From positions 682,001 through 746,000 of the forward strand of contig NZ_FNTJ01000001.1 of NCBI RefSeq assembly GCF_900105185.1: a stretch of 64,000 nucleotides of DNA. The letters run 5' to 3'. The notes under the pieces are model-generated. The model was not told the origin of the DNA. It made no database searches and was given only the letters and a program-made list of their open reading frames with translations. A program made the translations under genes and the position numbers. Positions within the stretch are counted from its first letter, which is position 1. Every line of letters begins with the position of its first letter. Positions 24,784 through 35,935 of the stretch are shown piece by piece. Origin of the DNA: Pseudomonas saponiphila (GTDB taxonomy: Bacteria > Pseudomonadota > Gammaproteobacteria > Pseudomonadales > Pseudomonadaceae).

Positions 24784-27700
24784 TTAGTCGAACATGAACA
24801 GGGCGTCGTTGCTGAATTGCGCCTCGAAGCGATTGGCCGGCATCGGCCGGCCGAACAGGTAGCCCTGGACCTCGTCGCAGCCATGTTCGCGCAGGAACTC
24901 CAGCTGCTCGTGGGTTTCCACGCCCTCGGCGATCACCGCCAGGTTCAGGCTGTGGGCCATGGCGATGATGGCGCGGGCGATCTGCGCATCCTGCTCGCCG
25001 GATGGCAGGCCGTCGACGAAGGTGCGGTCGATCTTCAGCACGTCGATGGGGAACTGCTTGAGGTAGTTGAGCGAGGAATAGCCGGTGCCGAAGTCGTCCA
25101 CCGCGATGCTCAGGCCTAGGTTCTTCAGGCCGTCGAGGATCTGCATCGCCTCGCTGACTTCGCGCATCAGGATACTTTCGGTCAGCTCCAGCTCCAGGCA
25201 CGCCGGCGGTAGGCCGGTGTCCTTGAGGATGGTGGCGATGCGCATGCCCAGCTGGCCGTCGGAGAACTGCCGCGCGGAGATGTTCACCGAAACCTTCGGC
25301 ACCCGTACCTTGGCCTGGTGCCAGGCCTTGAGCTGGCGGCAGGCTTCGCTGATTACCCAGTCGCCGACATCCACCACCAGACCCAGCTCTTCCAGCACCG
25401 GAATGAAATCCCCCGGCGGCACCAGGCCGCGCCGCGGATGCCGCCAGCGCAGCAGCGCCTCGGCACCGGTCAGGCGCTTGCCGTCGCCGCTGAATTGCGG
25501 CTGGTAATAGAGCACGAATTCTTCCTGCTCCAGAGCGTGGCGCAGGTCGCTTTCCAGCTCCAGGCGCTCCAGGGCGCTGGCGTTCATGTCGGCCTGGTAG
25601 AACTGGAAGTTGTTCTTGCCGCGTTCCTTGGCGTGGTACATCGCGGTGTCGGCGTTCTTCATCAACTGGCTCAGTTCGTTGCCGTCCTGCGGACTCAGGG
25701 CAATCCCGATACTGGCGGTGACGAAGAACTCCCGGCCTTCGAGGACGAAGGGCTTGACCAGGCTGGCAAGGATCTTCTCGGCCACGTTGATGGCCCGGTT
25801 CAGGGCGATTTCGCGACTGGAACGGGGTTGCAGGAGCAGGGTGAACTCGTCGCCGCCCATGCGCGCCACGGTGTCGTCATCGTCGACGCAGCCCAGCAGC
25901 CGTGTGGCCATTTCCTTGAGCATGCGATCCCCCGCGGCGTGGCCCAGGGAGTCGTTGATCGGCTTGAAGCGGTCCAGGTCGAGGAACATCAGCACCACCC
26001 AGGACTTTTGCCGTTCCGCTGATTGCAGGGCCGTGTGCAGGCGGTCCTGGAACAGGGTGCGGTTGGGCAGGTGGGTCAGGGCGTCGTAATAAGCCAGGCG
26101 GTGAATCCGCTGTTCGCTGGCCTTGCGCTCGCTGATGTCGCTGAAGAAGCACACGTAGCTGGCCAGGTCGCCTTCGTCGTCGAGCACCGCGGTGATCCCG
26201 ACCCAGGCCGGGTAGTGTTCGCCATTGCGGCGCTTGAGCCAGACTTCGCCTTCCCAGGTGCTGTGCTGGTGCAACTGCTTGAGCACGTAGCGCAGATGGG
26301 CTTCCTGCTGCTCGTCGACGGTGAGCATGTTGGGCAACTGGTCGAGCACCTGGGACACGGCGTAGCCGCTGACTCGGCTGAAGGCTTCGTTGGCCTGGAC
26401 GATGTAGCCGGCCGGGTCGGTGATCAGGATCGCCGACGTCGAGTGCTCGAATACCGTGGCCGCCATGCGCAGGTCTTTTTCCGCCCGGCGCTGCTGGCTG
26501 ATGTCGCGGCCGACCCCGAGCACGCCTTCGAAGGCGCCGTGCTCGTCCCACACCAGGACCAGGCGCAGTTCGATGGGGATCTTGCGGCCGTCGGCCCGCA
26601 GGCAGTCGAACAGGAACAGCTGGGTCTGCACCTGGCTGCGCAATTGCGCCAGTTGCTCGGGTTTGTCCAGGGCCTTGCTGACCCGGTCCATCAGGGTATA
26701 GATGCCGGTCAGTTGCTGCGGGTTGGCGATGGTCGACTGCCAGCCGTTCTGGAAGATCCACTCCACGTCGTAGCCCAGTACCGCATGCACCGAGGGGCTG
26801 ACGTAGTTCAGCGAGAGCTTGCTGTCGGTGGAGAAGATCACGTCGCTGATGCTCTCGGCGAGCATGCGGTAGCGTTGCTCGCTGTCACGCAGCGACTCGC
26901 TGGCCTCGATCTGGTCGGTGATGTCCTTGGCCACGCCGATGATCCGCGTTACCTGGTCGTAGCGATCCCGGGCCAGGGCCTGCTCGCGGATTTCGAAGCG
27001 CCGCCACTGGCCGCTGCGGTGGCGGAAGCGCAATTGGCATTGCAGGAGCTGGGCGTAGGCCGAGTGGCGCTGTTCCTGGCGCAGGCGGTGATAGAGGTCG
27101 GCATCTTCCGGGTGCAGGAGGATTTCCCAGAAGTATTCGCCCATCTGGTGCAGTTCGGTCTTGTTGTAGCCCAGGGTCTGGCCCAGGTGGTGGTTGCTGA
27201 AGATCATCCGCTGGCTGATCACATCCTGCACATACAGGTGATCGGGCACGGTGCGCACCACATCGGACCAGAACCCCTCGCGTTCCAGCAGCGACAGCTC
27301 GATCAGCTTGCGACTGGTGATGTCGCTGATGCTGAGGATCACCGCGCTGTAGTCCTCGACGGCCTCAGGCAGGCGCAGGACCAGCCACAGGTGCTGGTCA
27401 TTGCCCTGGGCGTCGCTGAGCTTGATTTCCAGTTCCAGCTGCTTCTGCTGGTTGACCACCGCTTCCAGCAATTGGCTGCCGATCGCGTTGCCGTTCTTCG
27501 GGTCGCCTTCTATCAGCAGTTGCCAGGCCTGCTCGCTGGACTCGACGTTGAGCAGGCGCAGGGCCACCTGGTTGACTTCGGTGATGCGCAATTCGCCCAG
27601 CAACTGCTGGCGATGATCTGGGTGGCTGGCTTGCCAGCGCTTGAGTTGGTCGCTGTTGTGTACATGGTGTTTGTCGAGCAACTCGGGGAGCCCGGAGATG

Positions 27701-28632
27701 TCCATGACGCACAGGGCCACGCCGGTGCCTTCGAAAATGTCCTGGTAGCGCCGCCGGCCTTCGTGCAACTGGCGCTGGCGCCGGCGCATGTTCAACAGGG
27801 CGATCACTGGTATCAAGGAGAAAGCCAGGCCCAGCAGGCATTTGCCGATGAAGGCCGGCAGCAGTTCCTCGATCACCGCCTGCTGGTCGAACAGGCCGCG
27901 CAGTTGCCAGTCGCTGTTGCTCAGGGGCACCAGCAGCACGCTGTCGGCCATTTCATCGGGATCCAGCATGCCCGGGGTCGGGGTGCTGTGCTCGTCGCGC
28001 TTGATCACCTGGCGGCTGAGGCGGTTCTCGATCACCCAGGTGGGCTTGAAGTTGCCTTCGCTCTGGCGCACCAGGGTCTGCAGGAAGCTGGGCGCCAGGC
28101 GCAGGACCCAGTAGCTGGGGGTGGCACCACTGGACTGGTGCAGCAGCACATGCACCACCGAACCGTCGGCGGGGTTGCTGTAGTAGTAGCGCTGCAAGTG
28201 ACTGCGCTGGATCAGGTCGGCGAGCCAGGGGGCGTCATGGCTGTCGCTGGCACTGTCGCTGAGAATCTGTCCAGAGGCGTCCAGCAAGGCAAAACTGCGC
28301 ACATCCGGCAGGGAGCGCTGGAGCTTGTACAGCAATTGCTGCTGTTGCTGGCTGTCCTGGGGCGATTCGACGATCGGCAGCAGATTGAGGGCGATCTGCG
28401 CATTGAGTGCCAGGTTCAGGCTCAGGTGGTCGGCCAGTTCGGCACTGTAGTCGATGGCGTGCTGACGCTGGTCCTTGCGGGTCTGCTGCAATTGATCGAG
28501 CAGTTGCCAGAACAACAGAGCCAGGAGTAGCAACACCAGCGTTGCCAGTGCGCCTTTGAGTGTGCCCCGCAAAGGATGGGCCGACGCGGAGGCTCTAGCG
28601 CGCGCGGGCTGTGGCGAAATGACGTTGGACAA
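24784..28632 (-). CDS. morA: Membrane-bound sensory GGDEF-EAL protein MorA
   Basis: 1282 aa. An N-terminal membrane helix (about 30-48) and a periplasmic sensor region end at a second helix (about 262-282). Several PAS/PAC modules follow (ending [32 protein letters not shown]). The GGDEF domain (intact RMGGDEF near 960) and EAL domain (intact EALLRWRHP near 1080) come last, so it could both make and degrade c-di-GMP. The RxxD inhibitory site is replaced by DDDD. Context and layout match P. aeruginosa/P. putida MorA, which controls flagella timing and biofilm. It starts at TTG 28632 with AGGA upstream. Confidence 0.9.
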   Translation of the reverse strand: MSNVISPQPARARASASAHPLRGTLKGALATLVLLLLALLFWQLLDQLQQTRKDQRQHAIDYSAELADHLSLNLALNAQIALNLLPIVESPQDSQQQQQLLYKLQRSLPDVRSFALLDASGQILSDSASDSHDAPWLADLIQRSHLQRYYYSNPADGSVVHVLLHQSSGATPSYWVLRLAPSFLQTLVRQSEGNFKPTWVIENRLSRQVIKRDEHSTPTPGMLDPDEMADSVLLVPLSNSDWQLRGLFDQQAVIEELLPAFIGKCLLGLAFSLIPVIALLNMRRRQRQLHEGRRRYQDIFEGTGVALCVMDISGLPELLDKHHVHNSDQLKRWQASHPDHRQQLLGELRITEVNQVALRLLNVESSEQAWQLLIEGDPKNGNAIGSQLLEAVVNQQKQLELEIKLSDAQGNDQHLWLVLRLPEAVEDYSAVILSISDITSRKLIELSLLEREGFWSDVVRTVPDHLYVQDVISQRMIFSNHHLGQTLGYNKTELHQMGEYFWEILLHPEDADLYHRLRQEQRHSAYAQLLQCQLRFRHRSGQWRRFEIREQALARDRYDQVTRIIGVAKDITDQIEASESLRDSEQRYRMLAESISDVIFSTDSKLSLNYVSPSVHAVLGYDVEWIFQNGWQSTIANPQQLTGIYTLMDRVSKALDKPEQLAQLRSQVQTQLFLFDCLRADGRKIPIELRLVLVWDEHGAFEGVLGVGRDISQQRRAEKDLRMAATVFEHSTSAILITDPAGYIVQANEAFSRVSGYAVSQVLDQLPNMLTVDEQQEAHLRYVLKQLHQHSTWEGEVWLKRRNGEHYPAWVGITAVLDDEGDLASYVCFFSDISERKASEQRIHRLAYYDALTHLPNRTLFQDRLHTALQSAERQKSWVVLMFLDLDRFKPINDSLGHAAGDRMLKEMATRLLGCVDDDDTVARMGGDEFTLLLQPRSSREIALNRAINVAEKILASLVKPFVLEGREFFVTASIGIALSPQDGNELSQLMKNADTAMYHAKERGKNNFQFYQADMNASALERLELESDLRHALEQEEFVLYYQPQFSGDGKRLTGAEALLRWRHPRRGLVPPGDFIPVLEELGLVVDVGDWVISEACRQLKAWHQAKVRVPKVSVNISARQFSDGQLGMRIATILKDTGLPPACLELELTESILMREVSEAMQILDGLKNLGLSIAVDDFGTGYSSLNYLKQFPIDVLKIDRTFVDGLPSGEQDAQIARAIIAMAHSLNLAVIAEGVETHEQLEFLREHGCDEVQGYLFGRPMPANRFEAQFSNDALFMFD

Positions 28633-28914
28633 GCTGTGATCCTGCGGTTTGGCTGGGCTGGCGCGACGTGCACTATAAGCCGGACGCCCGAAGGGCGGCT
28701 AGCATGCCTTGAGTTGTGGCAAAGTGCCAGTCCCGCTCGGCTGGACCTGGATCGTCCATTGAGGTAGTTTTGCCGGTTACGCGGGAGCGTTCCAGCTCCA
28801 GACCATCAGGCTTTTTCCGCCCGCCGGTATTGATCATGGTCAATGCCAGCGCTGCGCATGGCCTGGCCCGGGCCCGGCCCGTTCTATTCATCAGTCACTG
28901 ACGCTAGGTTCACC

Positions 28915-30579
<1,665 letters not shown>

Positions 30580-30600
30580 TCGGGTCGCTGCTTGAAAGAG

Positions 30601-30629
30601 ACGGAGCCTTCGGGCTCCGTTTTTTTTTG
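30601..30629 (+). terminator. ettA terminator
   Basis: ACGGAGCC-TTC-GGGCTCCGT stem followed by at least eight T residues, 21 bp after the ettA stop. Confidence 0.92.
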
Positions 30630-30816
30630 TTCGTCGACATGCCGGCGAAGGGGTTTTCGCGGCTCCCCAAAAGCGTGCAGGCCCAGCAATTTGTGCCACC
30701 AAATCCGTGCACAAAACCCCTGAAAATCGTCGCCATTTATATCTAATGCACCATTTAAATTCAGAACTGCGACATTTTGCGCTGTCACGGTGCGGATTGA
30801 ATTGATAAAGTCCTGA

Positions 30817-32196
<1,380 letters not shown>

Positions 32197-32202
32197 GGCG
32201 TC

Positions 32203-32697
32203 TCAGGCCGGTTCGATACGGATGATCTCGATCAACTGATTGCCCGCCGGCCGCTGCCACAGAACCTCGTCACCGGGTTGTGCCCCCAGCAGGGCACGGC
32301 CCAGGGGCGAGGCCCAGTTGATCAGTCCCCGGGCCGCATCGGCTTGATCCTCTCCCACCAGTTGCACGCTTTGCTGATGATCCTGTTCATCGGCGAAGGT
32401 TACGCGGCTGCCGATCTGTACCTTGTCGGTTGAAGTGGCTGGCGTGACCACCTGGGCGCTATGCAGGCGCTGGGTAAAATAACGCAGGTCGCGCTCAAGC
32501 TCGGCCACCTGCTGCTTGTCGGCGGCATCCCCCAGGGCATTTTGCTCCGCGTGCTGGCTGTGCAGCAGGGCGACTTTGGCCTGCAATTCGGCAAGGCCCT
32601 GGGGCGTGACGTAGTTGGGCTGGGTGCTGATCTGGCGCTCCACGGGCTGTTCGGCCTGGGCTGCGGCCTGATCTTCATTGACGAAAGCGCGGCTCAT
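32203..32697 (-). CDS. GreA/GreB-family-like factor
   Basis: 164 aa. An N-terminal coiled coil (about 35-85: QGLAELQAKVALLHSQHAEQ ... AELERDLRYFTQRLHSA) is joined to a C-terminal FKBP-like domain with the Gre signature INWASPLGRALLGAQPGDEVLW. Gre factors insert the coiled coil into the RNA polymerase secondary channel. At the tip the usual GDLSENA acidic motif reads GDAADKQ, keeping two acidic residues with Glu changed to Asp, so cleavage-stimulating activity is uncertain. It is longer at the N-terminus than GreA. The ATG at 32697 (MSRAFVNEDQ) is chosen. Tail-to-tail with gdhA. Confidence 0.85.
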   Translation of the reverse strand: MSRAFVNEDQAAAQAEQPVERQISTQPNYVTPQGLAELQAKVALLHSQHAEQNALGDAADKQQVAELERDLRYFTQRLHSAQVVTPATSTDKVQIGSRVTFADEQDHQQSVQLVGEDQADAARGLINWASPLGRALLGAQPGDEVLWQRPAGNQLIEIIRIEPA

Positions 32698-32767
32698 GAG
32701 GTGCTCCTTGAGTGGAGGGGAGGCCATGGTTGCAGACTTTCAAGCAGGGCGGTTGCCTGTAAGCGAC

Positions 32768-33124
32768 TTACGGCGAGCGATAGGCCCGGGCCGCGTCGCG
32801 ATCCTTTTCCTGTTGCCAGGCCCGCTCCCGCTCGTCCCAGTGACGATCGCGGTAACGGTTGCGGTCCTGATTCTCCAGCATGCCCTGGCATTGGCGGAAA
32901 CCGTCGTCCCAGCCCGCGGCGTATTGCGGGTCCGCCAGGTAGCGCGGAACGTCCTTGCGATACTCGCCGCTCATCGATCCGGCCGCCTGGCGGCCGCTGA
33001 CGCAGCCCGCATCGAAGCCGTCGACAAAGTCCGGCGGATAGCCTTGCTTGAGCAAATACTCGTGGTTCGACTCACAGCCACCGATCAGGGCCAGTGCCAG
33101 CACAGCCCAAGCATAACGCCACAT
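32768..33124 (-). CDS. Small lipoprotein of unknown function
   Basis: 118 aa with a lipoprotein signal ALALIGGCES (lipobox LIGGC), so probably membrane-anchored. The mature part has the repeated pattern GFDAGCVSGRQAAG and YAAGWDDGFRQCQGM, two G-x-D-G/C units with cysteines that may pair. The C-terminal third is highly charged (DRNRYRDRHWDERERAWQQEKDRD) and probably helical. No function is recognised. The ATG at 33124 has GGGAG upstream and is preferred to an in-frame GTG at 33145. Confidence 0.75.
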   Translation of the reverse strand: MWRYAWAVLALALIGGCESNHEYLLKQGYPPDFVDGFDAGCVSGRQAAGSMSGEYRKDVPRYLADPQYAAGWDDGFRQCQGMLENQDRNRYRDRHWDERERAWQQEKDRDAARAYRSP

Positions 33125-33223
33125 CCACAAGCTCCCGGGCTTCACCTGAGTGAAGTCTAGAAGGGCGATTGTCGGCGAGGCGTGAAAACCTTGTCGCTAA
33201 CAGCTTGAAGCTTGCGGCTGCTG

Positions 33224-35077
33224 TTAATAGTGATACCACTTGAGTTCCAGCAGCACTTCGTTCACCGGGGGCGCCAGTTGGCTGAACTCCCGTTGCGCGC
33301 TCAAACGCAGGCCCAGATTGCGTGACAGTTCCCATTGCTGGTTGAGGCTCAGGCTGCGGCGCACCTCGCCGTTGGTGAAGTAGTCGCCCTTGGCTTCGAG
33401 GCTGAAATTGCCCAGCGGGTTTTTCCACAGCAGCCCGGAGTTGAAGCCTGCCGCCGGGGCGATGAAACCGGCGAAATCAGCGTTGTGTTCGACTCGCACG
33501 CTGCCCAGGACAAAGCCCAGGGTGTCCTCGCCCAGTTGCCAGGTGCCGCCGGCTCCACCGTTGACGTGGCTGACCAGGGTTTCATCGTCGTGCTTGCCCG
33601 GCACCCGCTCCAGGCCGCCGGTGACCTGCCAGGACCAGGGTTGCAGCAGTTCGTTGCGCGGGGTCAGCGAGCGGATGGTGGCCAGGTCCAGCTGTTGCAG
33701 CTGCCAGTGGTTGCCTTCGTACTGGCGCAGTTTCATCTGCAGGATCTCGATCTGCGCCCCCAGGGGGAAGCCTTCGGCGTTGTCGTTCAGGTCGTGGTAG
33801 GCCATGCGCAGGCCGTATTCGGCGAAAGCCCGGTCGTCCCGGGTGCCGACGCCCAGTTGCCAGGTGCGGGACTGATGTCCGTCTTCCGGCAGGCCGGGCC
33901 GCTGGATCTGCAGCTCTGGCGCCGGGTTCTGGTTGATCGCCCGCAGCAGTTCGAAGCTGCGCTGGGAGCGCTCCGCATCACGTTCCAGGCCGTTGGCCCG
34001 GTAGCGTTCGAGGCGGTAGGCGGCATCGACGATCAAGGCCTGGCGATCCCGGGGCAGGGCCTTGAATTCGCCGGTCTGCATTTGTTTCTGATCGGCGCTG
34101 ACCTTGAGTACCCACTGCTGTTCGGCGTGGCTCAGGGGCTGGGCGCGGCTGAGCAGCTCCCGCTCCCGGGAGGGGCGATAGTCGATCCGCTCCACCAGGC
34201 CGGCGTCCTTGACGGCCTTGACCGTGTCGGTGGGAATGGCGGTCAGGGGGAACTGGCCGGTCAGGCGCAGGCTTGGCCGAGCCACCTGCAGCAGTTCCAG
34301 CAGGCGGTAGGAGCAGTTTTCGTCGAAGAAGAAGTAGTCGAACTTGATCTGCTTGAGTTCCCAGACGTGCTCCACCATGCGTTCGGTTTCGGCTTGGGTC
34401 AGGTTCAGCCGGTACTCCCAAAGGTCGCGGTTTTCCAGGCTGCGGTATTCCGAGAGCTTTTCCTGGTAGGGCACCAGGGCGAACAGCCCCGGGTAGCCGC
34501 CCATCAAGCCTTTCCAGGCGTAGAGGATGCTGTTGTCGGACCCTTCGATATAGGCGCCGAAGTTGATCGCGTAGCTGAGCAGGGCGGTGTGGTTGCTCTG
34601 CACATCGGCCTGGTCGATGCGCAACAGGGTGTGGCCGAACATCGACGAGGGGCTGTTCAGGTACGCGGCCGGAAAGATCATCACCGTGCTGTGGGGCGAC
34701 ACATCCTTGAACCACTGCCTGAACTCGGCGCAGTCCACCTGGGGCAAATCGTTCAGGCCCAGTTGTGCCTTGAGCCAGCGGGTGCGGGATGGGTAGACGC
34801 ACTGGGCATGCCGGTCACCTGCGTCGGCCGGGGCGTAGAGGGCTTTCAGGGTCGCGGCCAGTTCGGCATCGGGATGATGGGCACCGTCGACCGCCAGGAA
34901 GAACTTCGGGTCGCTGACGTAACTGCGCCAGCCACCGAGCTTGGCGGTTTCGTAATGACCTATGGAAATCCAGAAGGGGTCATGGGCCAGTTGCTGCAAA
35001 CGTTGAGGGTCGATCTGGGGCGCGGCATACAGCGGGGCGCAGACACAGAGCGCCAGGTAGGCAAGGCGTTTGAGCAT
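33224..35077 (-). CDS. DUF4105 (Lnb-like) periplasmic or outer-membrane-associated protein
   Basis: 617 aa with a signal peptide (LAYLALCVCAPLYAAP). The middle (about 100-260) carries the DUF4105 core: TVMIFPAAYLNSPSSMFGHTLLRID, HTALLSYAINFGAY, GLMGGYPGLF and FFFDENCSYRLLELL. The His and Cys in these motifs suggest a papain-like/NlpC-type catalytic fold. The C-terminal 200 residues have alternating beta-type strands ending in an aromatic residue (ELKWYHY), as in outer-membrane barrels. Function unknown. The ATG at 35077 is preferred to a start further upstream in the open frame. Confidence 0.82.
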   Translation of the reverse strand: MLKRLAYLALCVCAPLYAAPQIDPQRLQQLAHDPFWISIGHYETAKLGGWRSYVSDPKFFLAVDGAHHPDAELAATLKALYAPADAGDRHAQCVYPSRTRWLKAQLGLNDLPQVDCAEFRQWFKDVSPHSTVMIFPAAYLNSPSSMFGHTLLRIDQADVQSNHTALLSYAINFGAYIEGSDNSILYAWKGLMGGYPGLFALVPYQEKLSEYRSLENRDLWEYRLNLTQAETERMVEHVWELKQIKFDYFFFDENCSYRLLELLQVARPSLRLTGQFPLTAIPTDTVKAVKDAGLVERIDYRPSRERELLSRAQPLSHAEQQWVLKVSADQKQMQTGEFKALPRDRQALIVDAAYRLERYRANGLERDAERSQRSFELLRAINQNPAPELQIQRPGLPEDGHQSRTWQLGVGTRDDRAFAEYGLRMAYHDLNDNAEGFPLGAQIEILQMKLRQYEGNHWQLQQLDLATIRSLTPRNELLQPWSWQVTGGLERVPGKHDDETLVSHVNGGAGGTWQLGEDTLGFVLGSVRVEHNADFAGFIAPAAGFNSGLLWKNPLGNFSLEAKGDYFTNGEVRRSLSLNQQWELSRNLGLRLSAQREFSQLAPPVNEVLLELKWYHY

Positions 35078-35130
35078 GGTGGGCAACTTAAGTCGGAAAT
35101 ACAAAGACCCAAGATGGGCAAGGTCCGCAA

Positions 35131-35160
35131 AATAAAACCCGCTCCCCGAAGGAAGCGGGC
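35131..35160 (-). terminator. Terminator after the DUF3015 gene
   Basis: On the minus strand CCCGCTTCC-TTCG-GGGAGCGGG followed by TTTTATTTT, 10 bp beyond the DUF3015 stop. Confidence 0.9.
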
Positions 35161-35169
35161 GGGTCGAGA

Positions 35170-35658
35170 TTAAGCTGGAGTGGCGTATTTCGCCAGGCGC
35201 GCATCGTTCTTCAACACGGCCAGGGTATTGGTGTGCACATCTTCCGCGGTCACGTCAGCCTTGCTGAAGATCTGCTGGAAGTGTTCGTGGGTGACCGCGG
35301 CAAAGTGCGCTCGGTCTTCAGGTGCTACGCCGAGTACCACGGCGTAGGTGGTCAGGGCTTCGCCTTGACCCTTGGCCATGTCTTCGGAGAGCTCGTTCAT
35401 CATGCCGTTCATGGCAAACCAGGATTTGCCACCATAGGTCAGCGAGGCGTTGGTGGAGCAACCGTTGGTGCCGGAGGTCATGCCGAAGGTGGCGTTGCCG
35501 GAGGTGCCGTTGGTGGTGGAGGCCAGGAAGTGCGCAGGCGTGCCACGCTGGCCTTGGAACAGCATGTTGCCCCAGCCGCAATCCGGACCGCCGGGCGCTT
35601 GAGCCATGGCGTTGATGGATACAGCGGTGAAAAGAGTACCGAGAAGAATCCGTTTCAT
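35170..35658 (-). CDS. DUF3015 periplasmic protein
   Basis: 162 aa with a cleavable signal (LLGTLFTAVSINAMAQ). The mature protein reads GPDCGWGNMLFQGQRGTPAHFLASTTNGTSGN, then NGCSTNASLTYG: the two-cysteine, Gly/Thr/Asn-rich pattern of the DUF3015 family. A helical C-terminal half follows. Function unknown; members are exported and common in gamma-proteobacteria. It has its own terminator, and the DUF4105 gene follows downstream on the same strand. Confidence 0.88.
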   Translation of the reverse strand: MKRILLGTLFTAVSINAMAQAPGGPDCGWGNMLFQGQRGTPAHFLASTTNGTSGNATFGMTSGTNGCSTNASLTYGGKSWFAMNGMMNELSEDMAKGQGEALTTYAVVLGVAPEDRAHFAAVTHEHFQQIFSKADVTAEDVHTNTLAVLKNDARLAKYATPA

Positions 35659-35935
35659 AGCGTTGTTCTCTTTGTGTGCATACCAATGGACGGGGGGAGA
35701 CTGGCCCGTGGGGGCACCAGTGGGCCGGTTATCTATCCAGCCGCGCAGTTTGGAGTTTAGGCAGGTTCCCCGGGTTCCGTGATTTTTTACAAACAGTGCC
35801 TGAAACAGCAGGATTTATTTGTCGCTGGGGACGGTATCCGGCTTGTCTATGCTTTCCCCTGAGGCGCGCCTTGCCAGCCGGGCATACCCGGCGCCAGAAT
35901 GCCGCCATCTGCCCCGCCTGATGTAAGGAAGCCCG

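Noticed and set aside
26023..28530. An 835-codon open frame antisense to morA
   Set aside because: Low-complexity composition rich in Val, Gln, Leu and Ala, no motif, and complete antisense overlap with a multi-domain protein. A GC-bias shadow.
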